Numbered from the stretch's first letter, positions 33,301 through 43,064 are shown. The stretch is 64,000 nucleotides of DNA from Psococerastis gibbosa (GCA_963971405.1 OZ020490.1:15835464-15899463); one strand, 5' to 3'. Notes: generated from the sequence alone by a model not told the origin. Numbers and translations are program-made.

Positions 33301-34079
33301 AAAATCTTCCAGAAAACTACTACCTATGTAAGTTAAATGAATCTATTGATAATGGTTAATGGCACAAGGCCTTGGTCGAGTGGTTAGAGAGCTTGCATTT
33401 CTGGGAGAACAGTAGTTCGACAACAACAACCACTAAAATAGACATGCATTCTCTAGTATATCAGTAGTATGATCTTGGAGTTGGGGTCGTAGGTTGCCCA
33501 GGTGTACAAGTCAAGTTCTATTGCTTCTGCGAATCTCGCTATGGCAGCAGGTTGGACTACTAGAGCCCAACCGTTATTAGCAACAGCGTACCCTAGATGG
33601 TCAAGTCTGGGGCGCCAGATCAAATGACATTCAGCAAGAATGTGACATCCACTTTCGGTCTCCATCGCACATCTGCACATTTTCGTCTACTTGCACACCC
33701 ATTCGGGCGAGTATATGCTCATTTTGCTCTAGTATAACGCTTTGGCTAAATTAATAGAAGATTAGCCAAGAAGTAATTCCTGACCGACAGATAAGACAAA
33801 GCTAAATGATACCCTCGATGGGACGATGCCAAACAACTGATCCCGATTTTAGTTTATATAGTGATGTATCGCATTTTACTGAGGAAGGTGCTACTACTAG
33901 TATTTCGAACCCACCTCCTAAAACTGGCCTTAATTTTTTTCAGATTCCTTTGCATCCACTATGCTGTGTACTTCTGCCTCTTCTTCATAGCTTCCTACAT
34001 CATTCCATTTTTCTACATCACTGGAATACCTGCGCGACTTCTAGCACTCGCTATTACAGCCTTCGTGTGGTGGCTTTAA
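24151..34079 (+). CDS. FAR: fatty acyl-CoA reductase, seven exons (start exon not found)
   Basis: Joining 24151-24350, 24764-25003, 25737-25989, 26582-26780, 31693-31932, 33070-33327 and 33944-34079 gives one frame of 507 residues ending at TAA 34077-34079; all introns are GT-AG with pyrimidine-rich acceptors. The Rossmann NAD(P)H motif is TGSTGFVG (about residues 18-25). FHVAASTNFSTPL and SFLYVSTAYCNS follow, then the active site Tyr-Lys pair in TYSFTK (Tyr about 203, Lys 207) and VAIVRPS. The FAR_C (male-sterility-like) domain is in exon 6 (WTFDDRQRRQLE, FNFDVKRIHWQTYFETNVLG), and a hydrophobic C-terminal segment in exon 7 suggests membrane anchoring. Family role: NADPH-dependent reduction of fatty acyl-CoA to fatty alcohol for wax, cuticle lipid or pheromone. 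The length matches the family (about 500), so only the extreme N-terminus is missing. The intact frame and splice sites argue for function despite heavily invaded introns. Confidence 0.92.
24379..24440 (-). repeat. R1 end fragment in FAR intron 1
   Basis: AAATTTCGACCATCACAAAG followed by the R1 end hairpin (ACTACGTATAAATAGGAAAGC). Confidence 0.8.
24764..25003 (+). CDS. FAR: FAR exon 2
   Basis: 80 codons, phase 0 on both sides (LFSTLSADDKKKFVV to LEFTQSCPKAQ), acceptor TTTCCAG, donor GTAAGC. Holds the VIDSDI segment where most family members have a Gly-Asp pair, and FHVAASTNF. Confidence 0.9.
25500..25716 (+). pseudogene. dead tandem copy of FAR exon 3
   Basis: 219 bases upstream of exon 3 the sequence repeats the first about 60% of it at high identity (ELLQMLEKTQMSEKDAKTFL versus ELLQMLEKKQMSEEDVKTFL). 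It cannot serve as an exon: the acceptor CAG is CCG, a 7-base gain after CTATGT shifts the frame, and the copy stops after TKP with no donor. Confidence 0.9.
25737..25989 (+). CDS. FAR: FAR exon 3: active-site exon
   Basis: Starts at AGT after ATTTTCAG (SFLYVSTAYCNSMVRGSTME), carries the YxxxK site in TYSFTKQLAEEML and ends in VAIVRPSL plus one base before donor GTAATA. Confidence 0.93.
26582..26780 (+). CDS. FAR: FAR exon 4
   Basis: Completes VRPSLVLACHSEPVPGWLSN, then GFIAGAGKGIFRIVVGHREI and IVPVDFVVNQCITAAWDVAV; ends in CC before donor GTAAGT at 26781. Confidence 0.9.
26756..27212 (+). repeat. tandem triplication across the FAR exon 4 donor
   Basis: Units start at 26756, 26911 and 27062 (155, 151 and about 151 bases). 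Each contains the last 25 bases of exon 4, the donor ACCGTAAGTAG (donors at 26781, 26936 and 27087) and 125 bases of intron (TCTGGGCCCCGATTTCTCGG, GCAATAGCCCGGGTTAAATG). Use of a distal donor would read CCG TAA at once, truncating the enzyme before its C-terminal domain. Confidence 0.93.
27605..28140 (+). repeat. R1 repeat in FAR intron 4
   Basis: TATAAGGAAAGCTTTCTGAT through CAAACGGCTCCAACTATTTC to ACAGGTTGCTTTCC; poly-G half missing. Confidence 0.8.
28170..28884. mobile_element. non-autonomous hAT-type element
   Basis: Ends CATTAGCGTAAATAGG and TTAATTTACGCCAATG are inverted copies. Flanking 8-mers CATATCCA (28162-28169) and TATATCCG (28885-28892) match at 6 of 8. The interior is a series of GGGCCTATTTA..CCCCCGGG-rich units (28540-28830) and has no ORF of note. 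Confidence 0.7.
29048..29277. mobile_element. hAT-type MITE
   Basis: CAGTGGCGTATATATGG at the left and CATACGCCACTG at the right are inverted; a poly-C run lies at 29228-29248. Flanking 8-mers TACCTTGC and TACAGTCA match poorly (4 of 8), so the insertion is probably old. Confidence 0.55.
29606..30548. mobile_element. non-autonomous hAT element with perfect target duplication
   Basis: Terminal inverted repeats CAGTGGCGTAG and CTACGCCACTG flanked by identical 8-mers ATCACGGA (29598-29605 and 30549-30556). No transposase inside. Contains poly-G near the left end and the long inverted repeat 30197-30509. Confidence 0.93.
30197..30509. repeat. long inverted repeat (foldback)
   Basis: Arms of about 140 bases (30197-30344, 30372-30509) separated by 27 bases; outer ends AGCTGGCCATTCACGAGGGC and GCCCTCGTGAATGGCAGCT. 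Inner ends TCAAATTGTACAGT and ACTGTACAATTTGA. Confidence 0.9.
30600..30700 (+). repeat. hammerhead-like dispersed repeat, 3' half (copy 2)
   Basis: CGCAGATGTTGACGAAACGT and TTGGAAGT at 30615-30642, then CATCCCGGATTCTAC. The CTGA half is absent. Confidence 0.55.
30876..31291. mobile_element. short interspersed element with TTTATATATAAAAA ends
   Basis: Left TATTTATATATAAAAATAG and right TTTTTATATATAAAGAAG are inverted. Interior blocks GACCCGGCGAACTTCGTACC and AAATCGGTTCAGTAGTTTAG resemble a repeat type common in arthropod genomes (recollection, not checked). Confidence 0.55.
31292..31692. other. end of FAR intron 4, unassigned
   Basis: Contains oligo-T at 31381-31397 and no recognised element; leads into the acceptor CCTTTTTTCAG. 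Confidence 0.4.
31693..31932 (+). CDS. FAR: FAR exon 5
   Basis: After CCTTTTTTCAG it reads EHGLRVSHCVTGKANPVTWG, QYCDMVVAAARKYPSQELAY and the hydrophobic LFVYLFQLLPCILLQPIESL; ends in CC before GTAAGT. Confidence 0.92.
32320..32430 (+). repeat. SINE-B fragment in FAR intron 5
   Basis: CTTGTGCGAGTCTCTATACA, CACCATGCGATTG and GGCGACTGATGAAG. Confidence 0.6.
32905..32980 (+). repeat. hammerhead-like dispersed repeat (copy 3)
   Basis: AAGTCTACGCAGCGCCACTG, then AAATTGTCGACGG and TGTTGACGAAACGTTTAGAA. Second half of the core box changed (CTGAAAT). Confidence 0.55.
33070..33327 (+). CDS. FAR: FAR exon 6: C-terminal domain
   Basis: Acceptor CTTTTCAG; reads LIGFQQMFIRGIQYVRFFTT, RCWTFDDRQRRQLELRVPAE and FNFDVKRIHWQTYFETNVLG, then VRHYYHKDSPATI. 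Strong match to the FAR_C pattern (W.FD...RLW..L...D...FNFDV..IDW..Y). Donor GTAAGT. Confidence 0.93.
33362..33425 (+). repeat. tRNA-like SINE head
   Basis: TTGGTCGAGTGGTTAGAGAG has A-box form and AGTAGTTCGACAAC resembles a B-box. Truncated and not foldable as a full tRNA by eye. Confidence 0.45.
33453..33680 (-). pseudogene. LINE zinc-knuckle tail in FAR intron 6
   Basis: Minus strand reads CRCAMETESGCHILAECHLI, WRPRLDHLGYAV, the CxC...HxxxxC tail following the reverse transcriptase of R1/I-like LINEs. No upstream domain remains. Confidence 0.6.
33944..34079 (+). CDS. FAR: FAR exon 7: terminal exon
   Basis: Acceptor TTTTTTTCAG; reads FLCIHYAVYFCLFFIASYII, PFFYITGIPARLLALAITAF, VWWL, stop. 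Strongly hydrophobic, probable membrane segment(s). Confidence 0.92.
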
Positions 34080-34288
34080 GTCAGCTGACATTAAAAAAGA
34101 AACTATAGTTACCTAACGGGCTTATCGGGTTAAAAATACAGTACAATGCAGACCTAAGGGGTAGACCTATTTTACCCATGTCCCTATTTCCTTTGAACTT
34201 CTCTCACATAGAAATATATAGAGAAGAGAGGAAGTGCGCTGGGTCCAATGCCCGTGACCATTTATGTTTTATTCCTTAAGATTATTTA

Positions 34289-34294
34289 AATAAA
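34289..34294 (+). terminator. candidate FAR polyadenylation signal
   Basis: AATAAA 210 bases after the stop, followed by the GT-rich GCGTGTTCATTGT. No better signal lies closer. Confidence 0.6.
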
Positions 34295-34413
34295 TTTGGA
34301 TTAGAAAAATAGCGTGTTCATTGTATTTCCATATTTTCCTCCACTGTATTCTAAAGCAGGTAATACACGATTCAACTTGGTCTGTCGCAGATCAGATGGA
34401 GCCCTTATAAGAG

Positions 34414-34638
34414 GCCAAGGGATGCAAGTGACAAAAATAAACATTCGAGATAATAGAGGCTAAAGTTTGTAACTCAAATGAAACTGTAAAGGTAGAACCC
34501 TTTTCAATGAATTCTAGCATTGCCAAAATGACAGGTATTGATGTTCCTGTTGGTTTATAGAGTAAAGAGTAGCTAGAGTAACAGCATGGTGCACTTAACT
34601 CCAAAACAACGCAAAAAATGTCACTTGCACCCCTTGGC
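34414..34638. mobile_element. candidate MITE with GCCAAGGGnTGCAAGTGACA ends
   Basis: The 20-base ends (34414-34433, 34619-34638) are inverted with one mismatch. No clear target duplication. Confidence 0.5.
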
Positions 34639-34639
34639 T

Positions 34640-35306
34640 TCTAGCCGCTTCAAACAGAATCGTTGGTGGGTAAGTTTGTGCAACAGGTTAGTAGGTTTTC
34701 AACCCCAGTAGCCTGACTTGGTCTGTGGCAGACTTGAAGTGCAGATGTAAAGGATCTACCTCTACGACAACCCCATGAATTATGCAACGAATTATTGCGT
34801 TTTGTTTACATTGTACTGAATAAAATGGCGGAGAAACAAGTGGCCTTTTGCCTATTTTGTGTATCTTTCTTCTTTTGTAAGTACAAAGACCCGATTTAAC
34901 ATGTATGCCTTTTGCCGTCCATCCATTGTTATATATTATGTAGTTACGTTCCTGAAACCGCCAAAGCTGGGATCTCATGCTGACGGGGCGGTCAACAAGT
35001 CAGCAACCCAGTCCATGCACCTGGGCTCTGAGTACCAAGGAGAGGCAGTATGAGCTGAGGATTTCGAGAGGTAGGAGTTGGGAAATAAAAATCTTTTTTA
35101 AAAACGGGCTTTTCGCTATCGGGAACATTACTACATATGAATGATTGTAATAACATAGCAGATGATATAACGAAAACAAAACAATTCAGTTCGCCAATTC
35201 GGTCTGATCGTTTGTGTCGGATCCAACTGAAATCCAACTCAGTTGTACAGTCACATATTGGATTTAATCTTAATCTAGACGTTGGATAGAAATTTAAATG
35301 CCCTTG
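34640..35306. other. unassigned
   Basis: No gene or known repeat recognised. Confidence 0.4.
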
Positions 35307-36400
35307 AAAGAACCGGTCCGAGTTAACTCGAACATACTTTCCAATTTATCCAAATTAGTAGATAGAGAAAATGAGTAATTTCATGGTAAATAATTTACCT
35401 ACGGTTAAATTTCCGATATCTCGAGGGGGGGGGGGGGTGTCCATCTGACGCCACTGGAAGTGAGGTAAATTCTAGATAGGTCAGACCAACACATTACCAC
35501 ACAGCAATACTGGCAGGGCACGCAATGCATTTGAGCGTGAATTTTCTATCATGTAAAAAAAAAAAACATTTTTTTGTACAAAACCAAATACTTTTCTGGG
35601 AAAGCAACCTGTCCGGTTTCGTTACACAATTTAACACATTTTTTTTTCAACTTTCGCAACTGTAACTTTATTAAACTATAACATTTTTTTTCTTTTTTTT
35701 TTCTTCTTTCCCGAACTATCCTGGGACCACTTTAAAGTATTTCTTCAGGATATATATGTCATATTTTCCCACTGGCATACGGTATTTCTACTTTCATGTT
35801 GCGGCTCAAGATGAGCCATGCCAACTCCTTCACAGCACACCAAGCCACCTCTGACTCAATCATTTTGCGCACTATGTTAACATTTAGGGTTCCGACCTTG
35901 GCTTCACATGCCCTCCCACAATTTAACACCTAAAACCTACCTGAAAGCAGAAATCTTCGATAGAAAGGTTTCACAGAAAAATTATTTTTAGTCATTTCTC
36001 ATGAGAATTTAGTTATTTTTATTTTTTTACCCCCAGAAGCAAACTATCGAGGGGCAAGCGATCCCCCGCATATTATCTTGATTAATAACAACTACAATAA
36101 TATATCGTTGGAGCCGTTTTCGGTTTTTTTTTTAGACGTTTTTTGGAGTTTTTTGAGAATAACACCCCCCCAAATAAAAAATGGTCACGAGGTATGATTT
36201 TTGTGAACTTACATGCCCAATTTCATCAAAATCGAACGATTAGTTTGCCCGGAAATCGATGCACAGACAGACAGACAAACAGACATTTCGTAAAAACCAG
36301 TTTTTTTTGTTCCTGGGACCATAAAACGTGTAAATCCGTTGAAATCTCGGAATCGAAAATTTCGACCGTCACAAAGCTTTCCTTATACTACGGATAAGCA
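35307..36400 (-). repeat. R1 repeat, full length with extra sequence
   Basis: Opens AGAACCGGTCCGAGTTAACT and closes with the end hairpin (CTTTCCTTATACTACGGAT). Longer than the 847-base copies because about 240 bases at 35640-35900 do not match them. Confidence 0.85.
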
Positions 36401-36560
36401 ATGAACGATTCCTTCAAATCTGAGGTTAGGCAATTAAGTTCAATATCGCTAAACATATGCACAACTAATAAAAGGGCCACACATGTATTTAATCTGACGG
36501 AGAGAATCAGCCCCCCCCCCCTCCACTCCCACACACTTGGATTTGATAACCCCCAGTGAA
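36401..36560 (+). repeat. direct repeat flanking R1 (unit 1)
   Basis: AATGAACGATTCCTTCAAAT, CAATATCGCTAAACATATGC and CACTTGGATTTGATAACCCC recur at 37200-37375. Confidence 0.8.
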
Positions 36561-37202
36561 GAGAACTGGTCCGAGTTTACTCGAACATGCTTTCCAATTT
36601 GTCAATTACATAATATACATTATAGAGAAAATTAGAAATTTCATAATTAATAATTTTCTTATGGTTAAATTTCGGATATCGGTTACTCAATTTATCACCT
36701 AAGGTAGAAATCATCGATAGAAAGGTTCAGAAACATTATCTTTTAGTTATCTTTAATGAAAATTTAGTTATTTTTATTTGTTTACCCCCAGAAGCAAACT
36801 ATTAAGGGGCAAGCGACTCCCCGCATTTCACTAAAATTAATCACGACTACAATATATGTGAATTTAATAGAAATCGTTGGAGCCGTTTTTCAGAAGTAAT
36901 TTTTCTAGAAGTTTTTTTTGGAGTTTTTTGAAAATAAACCGCCCCCCCCCCCCCAAAATGAAAAAAATGTTCCCGAGGTATGATTTTTGTGAACCTATAT
37001 AGCCTATGCCAAATTTCATCAAAATCGACTGAGTAGTTTGCCGTGAAATCGATGAACAGAGAGAACGACAGACAGACATTTCATAAAAAAAACAATTTTT
37101 TGGGTTCCTGGGACCTCAAAACGTGTAAATCCGTTGAAATATCGGAGTCGAAAATTTTGACCATCACAAAGATTTCCTTATGCTACGTATAGTTGGAAAG
37201 TA
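36561..37202 (-). repeat. R1 repeat, shortened copy
   Basis: From GAGAACTGGTCCGAGTTTAC to CCTTATGCTACGTATAGTTG; lacks the poly-G/CACCTGACGTCA section. Confidence 0.8.
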
Positions 37203-37605
37203 ATGAACGATTCCTTCAAATCTGAGGATAGGCAATTAAGTTCAATATCGCTAAACATATGCACGACTAATAAAAGGGCCACTCCGAACATGTATTTAAT
37301 CTTACGGATAGAAAGAGCCCCCCCCCCCCCACTCATTCACACACTTGGATTTGATAACCCCCAGTGAAGAAATCTATCGGTTGGTAAGGCTCTACAAAGA
37401 GGGGTGGAGGGGGTAATAACTACACACTGTGGACTTGTCCTGGATGCGGTCTCCTACCAAATAAAATCCAAGTGTGTGGGAGTGGGGTAGGGTGGGGCTG
37501 ATTGTCCCCGTCGGATTAAATACAATATGATACTTTTATTAGTCATGTACATGTTTAGCGATACCGAACATAATTGCCTAACCACAGATTTGAAGGAATG
37601 GAGGA
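37203..37605. mobile_element. foldback element, arms about 165 bases
   Basis: Left arm GATTCCTTCAAATCTGAGGA...CACACTTGGATTT and right arm AAATCCAAGTGTGTGG...CAGATTTGAAGGAATGG are inverted; loop about 80 bases (37375-37455). The left arm is also the second unit of the 36401-36560 direct repeat. Confidence 0.75.
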
Positions 37606-38036
37606 ATCTTTTATTCCAATTGCATTTAAAATGCTATCCAGTCCCTTGAAGAATTAATTGGTTTGTAATGAGAGAAAATAACGGTCCGAAAAAGGGAAAC
37701 CAAAGTGAGGGACATTGTGGCGGCGGCCCTTGAAATGGGGGCGGGTTCGGTCCTGAAGCGCCTGATCAAGGAGTTGGACTCGGTCATCCCGCTGTAGGCG
37801 CTATAGTGTGATAAGATAATGTCCTGGGGTATCTTTTGCCGTAGCCATGTGTCCGAAAAAGGGGAAAAGGAAAGGAAACACGGGACTCCAACCCACATAT
37901 ACGCGTTAGCTTGACAATTTTGGCCTTCTTCACCCAGATGCTCTATTCACATGTAGAATAAATACAATAAATTCTCTGTTGATTGATGATCTTCCAAAGT
38001 GGCGTCATAAAAAAAGTAAAGCAAAATACATTATGT
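37606..38036. other. unassigned
   Basis: No supported feature. Confidence 0.4.
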
Positions 38037-38400
38037 TGTTTCTAACGCCTGCTTTCAGCATTTCTGCTTTAAGCAACCCTGGCAGCCTGGCGGGGGGAGT
38101 GAGTCTTTTTGTTAACTTGAGGCACCCTATATAAGGGCAGACTCTTTCATCTCAGGGAAATGGGAGTTGACTGAGAGGGTGGACTTCCTGATTATAGTAG
38201 ATTCCGAACCACTTGGGGAACATGGTAAAGTCACACGATTCAATCGGAGGTGACCAGGACTCGACACGTACTTATACAGCCTAAGCGCGTTATCATGTCA
38301 CACCATGTTCCCCTGCCAACGCTGTACACACTACCAAGTTTGCCGCAGTTTGAAACATGCTCTGCTCAAATGGATTCAACATGGTAAGGCCGTTGGCTCA
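38037..38400. repeat. dispersed repeat family E, copy 1
   Basis: Collinear with 49827-50215: TCTAACGCCTGCTTTCAGCA, CCTGGCGGGGGGAGTGAG, CCACTTGGGGAACATGGTAA, GGTGACCAGGACTCGACA. Nature unknown. Confidence 0.75.
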
Positions 38401-38437
38401 AAATACATTATATGTACATAGAAAGGAAGATAAGTAT

Positions 38438-38690
38438 GAAAGAACCGGTCCGAGTTCACTCGAACATGCTTTCCAATTTATCAACATTAGTAAATTCAGA
38501 AAATGAGTAATTTCATGGTAAATAATTCTCCTATGGCTAGATTTCCAATATCGGGGGGGGGGGGGGGGGTTGTCCACCTGACGTCACTGGAGGTGAGATA
38601 AGTTCTAGATAGGTCAGCCCAACACATTACCACACAGCAATAATGGCAAGACACGAATTTTCTTTTTTTATATGATTTGAATAAGTTGCC
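38438..38690 (-). repeat. R1 fragment, poly-G half
   Basis: GAAAGAACCGGTCCGAGTTC through a G run (38555-38570) and CACCTGACGTCACTGGAGG to CACACAGCAATAATGGC. Confidence 0.85.
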
Positions 38691-38729
38691 GTAAAATTAT
38701 TAAAATAGGCCAATTTTCCCGATGGTTTA

Positions 38730-38966
38730 AAAAAAAATCTAAAAGTACCAAAAAAAAAAAAAAAATTCCCACAAGTGCTTTAAAACCTGAACCTTCATTT
38801 TCACCACGTTTTTCTCAGACGGTTTATTATCCCCGGGGCCCGGACCCCCCCCCCCCCCCCCCCCCACGTTGGCGTCCCATTTTCCGAATCTGGTCACCTT
38901 AATTATAGCCCTAACTCCGCTAGGTTGGCTTAGTATTAGAAACTACAAAAGTCCTTATTAATTTAT
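38730..38966. repeat. poly-A and poly-C runs followed by a SINE-A tail
   Basis: A run at 38750-38765, C run at 38846-38865; 38902-38966 is the SINE-A end (CCCTAACTCCGCTAGGTTGG). Confidence 0.7.
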
Positions 38967-39323
38967 TTTTATTTATTATATTTAAGCAATGCAAATTTTA
39001 CAGAAGGAAAATAACCTGGAATTAGAGAACCTTGTACATTGTCCAGTAAACATGGCTGGTAGCAATGATAGTGCCCCCCTCATGAAAACAATCGGTCTAG
39101 TTGTTGTTTCCAGCCTCGTTTTCGTCGTACGACCAAAGGCCATCGTCGACTGTCAGCTCGAGATGTTCGCGTAAAAGAGAGGTCAACGGTGAGAGTCCGT
39201 GGACATTCTGTCGAGCTCGTCAATGTAAACAAAGATGACATTGCCACGGGCACAGGTTCAAAGTCGCCATGTTCTCGCGTCAATGAACTAACAGCGGTAA
39301 TAAGATACAATAGCGCTCCAATA
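38967..39323. other. unassigned
   Basis: No supported feature. Confidence 0.4.
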
Positions 39324-39440
39324 ATACTACAGTAGGATGTCAATTCAGATTATCCAAATCGCTTCAAGAGTCAATCGGACTGTCCGTTTTTGCTTTCCCA
39401 TTTATACGTAGTATAAGGAAAGCTTATATGGTCAAAATCT
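39324..39440 (+). repeat. TACTACAGTAGGAT direct repeat plus R1 start
   Basis: AATACTACAGTAGGATGTCA, CGCTTCAAGAGTCAATCGGA and CTGTCCGTTT directly followed by the first 50 bases of R1. The same junction recurs at 40547-40620, and the repeat without R1 at 40450-40497. Confidence 0.75.
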
Positions 39441-39499
39441 TCCCTAATCAGCCCCTTTACCTTTTACTTCTACTCTTCGCTATTGTAGCAAATATTTTT

Positions 39500-40025
39500 G
39501 CTTTCCAATTTATACGTAGCATAAGGAAAGCTTTGTGATGGTCGAAATTTTCGATTCCGGGATTTCAACGGATTTACACGTTTTGAGGTCTCAGGAACCC
39601 AAAAAAGTGGTTTATACGAAATGTCTGCCTGTCGCTCTGTCTGTTCATCGATTTTGATGAAATTTGGCATGTAGGTTTACAAAAATCATACAGTTTTTAT
39701 TTTTATTTTTTTATTTTGGGCTAACTCAGTTTGGGAGGGCGGGGGGGGGGGGGGGTTTATTCTAAAATAAACGTCTAAAAAAATTATTTCTCAAAAACGG
39801 CTCCAACGATTTCTTTTAAATTCACATATATTGTAGTCGTTATTAATGTTAACAAAAAGCTTTTTCCCTTGATAGTTTATAACAAAATTTTCATGAAAAA
39901 TGACTAAAATATAACTTTTCTGCGGAACCTTTCTATCGATGATATCTACCTTCAGGTATGTTTTAAGTGTTCAATAGAGTAACAAACCCAAAAAAATATT
40001 TGGTTCCAGTTCTGTGCAAAAAATT
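39500..40025 (+). repeat. R1 repeat, first two thirds
   Basis: Begins TTGCTTTCCAATTTATACGT and runs to TTTTAAGTGTTCAATAGAG and the TTTGGTTCCAGTTCTGTGC block. Confidence 0.85.
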
Positions 40026-40449
40026 ATTATTTGAAGAAATTATAAAAGATGCCGTTGCATTATTACTTGGTGGAAATCCAGGGGGTACGGACCCTAGATA
40101 GTTAATTAGTATACTTAGGGTTGTTTTACTTACTGATATTTAGTTGTTTTCTTACTTGTTGTGGTTTTCAACCTTTTCCGAGCTCGGTATGGAAGATCAC
40201 CTTTCTTGAGATAGATTCATGCATTTAAAGTAGCTATGCAGAAGCAGTTGAGGATTAGATAACATGATAAAGGTAAAAGATTTTATAAAGATTATAAAGT
40301 ACTGGCAACTTTTGGTTGCAGATGTACAGAGACAGATTTTGTGTGGACGTTGAAAGTAGATGACAGTTGTTCATAGGTGGCGCACGAGTCGCCAGCCACA
40401 GGTTAGGCGCCAATATTTAAATTGTGACTAGACCCTACAGTAGTATCTG
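40026..40449. other. unassigned
   Basis: No supported feature. Confidence 0.4.
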
Positions 40450-40616
40450 AATTTTAATTATTCAAATTGCTTCAAGAGTCAATCGGACTGTCCGTTTAAA
40501 AAAAAAAAAATCCAATTTCCCCGCAAATAATATATTGATACTTAATACTAATACTACAGTAGGATCTGAATTCTGACTATCCAAATCGCTTCAAGAGTCA
40601 ATCGGATTGTCGGTTA

Positions 40617-41215
40617 TTGCTTTCCAATTTATACGTAGTATAAGGAAAGCTTTGTGACGGTCCAAATTTTCGATTCCGAGATTTCAACGGATTTTACACG
40701 TTTTGAGGTCATAGGAACCCAAAAAAGTGGTGTCTGTCGCTCTGTCTGTGCGTCGATTTCCGGGCAAACTACTCGGTCGATCTTGATGAAATTTGGCATA
40801 GAGGTTCACAAAAATCATACCTCGGGACAATTTTATTTTTATTTTGGGCTAACTCAATTTGGGGGGGGGGGGGGTTATTTTAAAAAAAACTCATAAAAAA
40901 CGTCTAAAAAAATTATTTCGCCAAAACGGCTCCAACGATTTCTTTTAAATTCACTTATATTGTAGTCGTTATTAATGTTGATAAAATGCGGGGGGTCGCT
41001 TGCCCCTTGATAGTTTGCTTCTGGGGGTAAAAAATAAAAATAATTAAATTTTAAAGAAAAATGACTAAAAAATAATTTTTCTCTGAAACCTTTCCATCGA
41101 TGATTTCTACCTTCAGGCATGTTTTAGGTGTTAAATTGAGTAACGAAACCGGACAGGTTGCTTCCCAAAAAATTATTTAGTTTTGTGCAAAAAAATGTAT
41201 TTGAAAAAATGCCTA
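40617..41215 (+). repeat. R1 repeat, first two thirds
   Basis: TTGCTTTCCAATTTATACGT to GAAACCGGACAGGTTGCTTC; preceded by the 39324-type direct repeat. Confidence 0.88.
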
Positions 41216-41971
41216 TAATTATAATTATACAATAGTTATGTATCACACATGTAAATTATGATAAGCATAGTTAAGTAAATTTGCATATTATTGGACTTTG
41301 CTTTGTCTGTTTGCAAATAAACGCTTATTTATATATTTATTTTATATACCCAATCGTGGAGGCATCTGCAGACGTTTAGGAGAAGGAGTTGATCATCAGT
41401 AACGGTGATATTTTCGTCTGTATTTTTGGCTTATCTAAGGTGCAAAGGTCTGAGCAAGTGGTAGAGTAATATTAATAGTTTATATTTTATATTATATATT
41501 ATATTAATATATATTAAAAAATTACCTATAATAGAATTATTTTGAGGTGGGTTCGCCTGAAGAGTGCGGGTCTTTACACCCCCCCCCCCCCCCGCCTATT
41601 GCATGTGAAAAACGAAGTGGTGGTGTCCAATTGTTTATTGATACAAAATGGCCACATTGCACTATTTCGTCACAATAGTGAAAATATCCAATTACCCAAA
41701 TAGGGGTCACTCATGATTTGAATGATAATAATAATTAATAAAAAATAATTGCTATGGAATTTCGAAAGCATTCAAACTTAAGCCTTTCAATCTTTAGGTC
41801 AAACTTAGCCTAAACAGGATACCGACTAATTTAAATTTTAGTGTATCGTTTGAATTGCATAATTAACACCAGGTCAATGCCGTTATAACGTACAATGGCA
41901 TAATTTAATTTTTTTTAGATACTCTGACGAATTCAGAATCTAGTCTTCCAGACCACCAACCTAAATTCAAT
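41216..41971. other. unassigned AT-rich; poly-C at 41577-41593
   Basis: TA-rich low complexity at 41470-41520. No gene seen. Confidence 0.45.
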
Positions 41972-42145
41972 CAATGGCGGATCAGGGGGTCAGGGGGTCA
42001 AGAGACCCCTTAAATGAGTAAATTCCAATGATAGTAATTTTTTTTTCTTAATTGAATAAAACTCAAATTTTCAACAAACAAATTACCTTTTCAACTTACA
42101 TGCAACTTGTGACCCCCCCTGAATTTTCCGCTGGATCCGCTCTTG
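41972..42145. mobile_element. hAT-type MITE with perfect target duplication
   Basis: Ends CAATGGCGGATCAGG and GCTGGATCCGCTCTTG (inverted, imperfect). Identical flanking 8-mers AATTCAAT at 41964-41971 and 42146-42153. Confidence 0.85.
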
Positions 42146-43064
42146 AATTCAATCCCATACTGCAGGAGAACCAATGAAATATTAGGCACCCTGCAATAGA
42201 TACGTTTTTCAGCGGATAATGTTTGTATTGTATACTGGAAATCAATTTCATACTATTGAAATATTGGCCAAAAAGTGTATGTATTGAAAGTAGAGATTTC
42301 AACGAACAAAAAATTCACCTAATTTTTTAAAAAAATCGACTTTATGAGATTTTAGATTGAAAATTAAGGTGCTTTTTCCATATATAGTCAAAATTAGGTT
42401 AAAAAAATTAATATTTTAAATCAAAAAAATTAGGCTACATTGTATTCAGAACATAAAAAAGTAAGTTTTCATCAAATTTCACGTAAAAACATTTTTTTTT
42501 GTAAAAGTTTTTCTCATAAAATTTGAGGTTATGTGAAAAAAGTGTAATAACTAAAGTTGTACATCTTCTCATTACCTAACTTTTTGCTATTTGAAGTTTT
42601 TCCATAGGACTTGTAGTTTTGCCGGAAATGAAGATGCACCGTATTTCACCCTTCAAAACCATTTTTTTTATGTTGTCTTTAATTTAAAATAAGCCTAACA
42701 AGAATTAATTACCATTTCGTTATTGTGGATACTATGCCGCCCCCCCCCCCCCAGGTCCCCCTATTTACGCCAATGACTATAACTTACTTACTTACTGCTC
42801 TTTTCAAACCGATAATTTTGCGCGTAAAACTTCAAATATTGTTCTGATATTTCACTCATTGCTCCTGGTTAATCACGCGGGAACTTTTTTCTAAAGTAAA
42901 TCCCGAAAATGTTTCAAACATTTATGCTTTATTCATTTTTAATAATTTAGTTTGTGAATTACCTATTTAATTAATTTTTGCCGCCCCTCGGGAAGTGCCG
43001 CCCTGAAGCAGCTGCCTCATTGCCTCAATGGACCTGGATCAACCTTTGCTTCGGGATAGGGAAT
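42146..43064. other. unassigned; poly-C at 42740-42754
   Basis: CTATTTACGCCAATG at 42760-42774 is a right end like that of the 28170 element, without a matching left end. Nothing else recognised. Confidence 0.4.
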
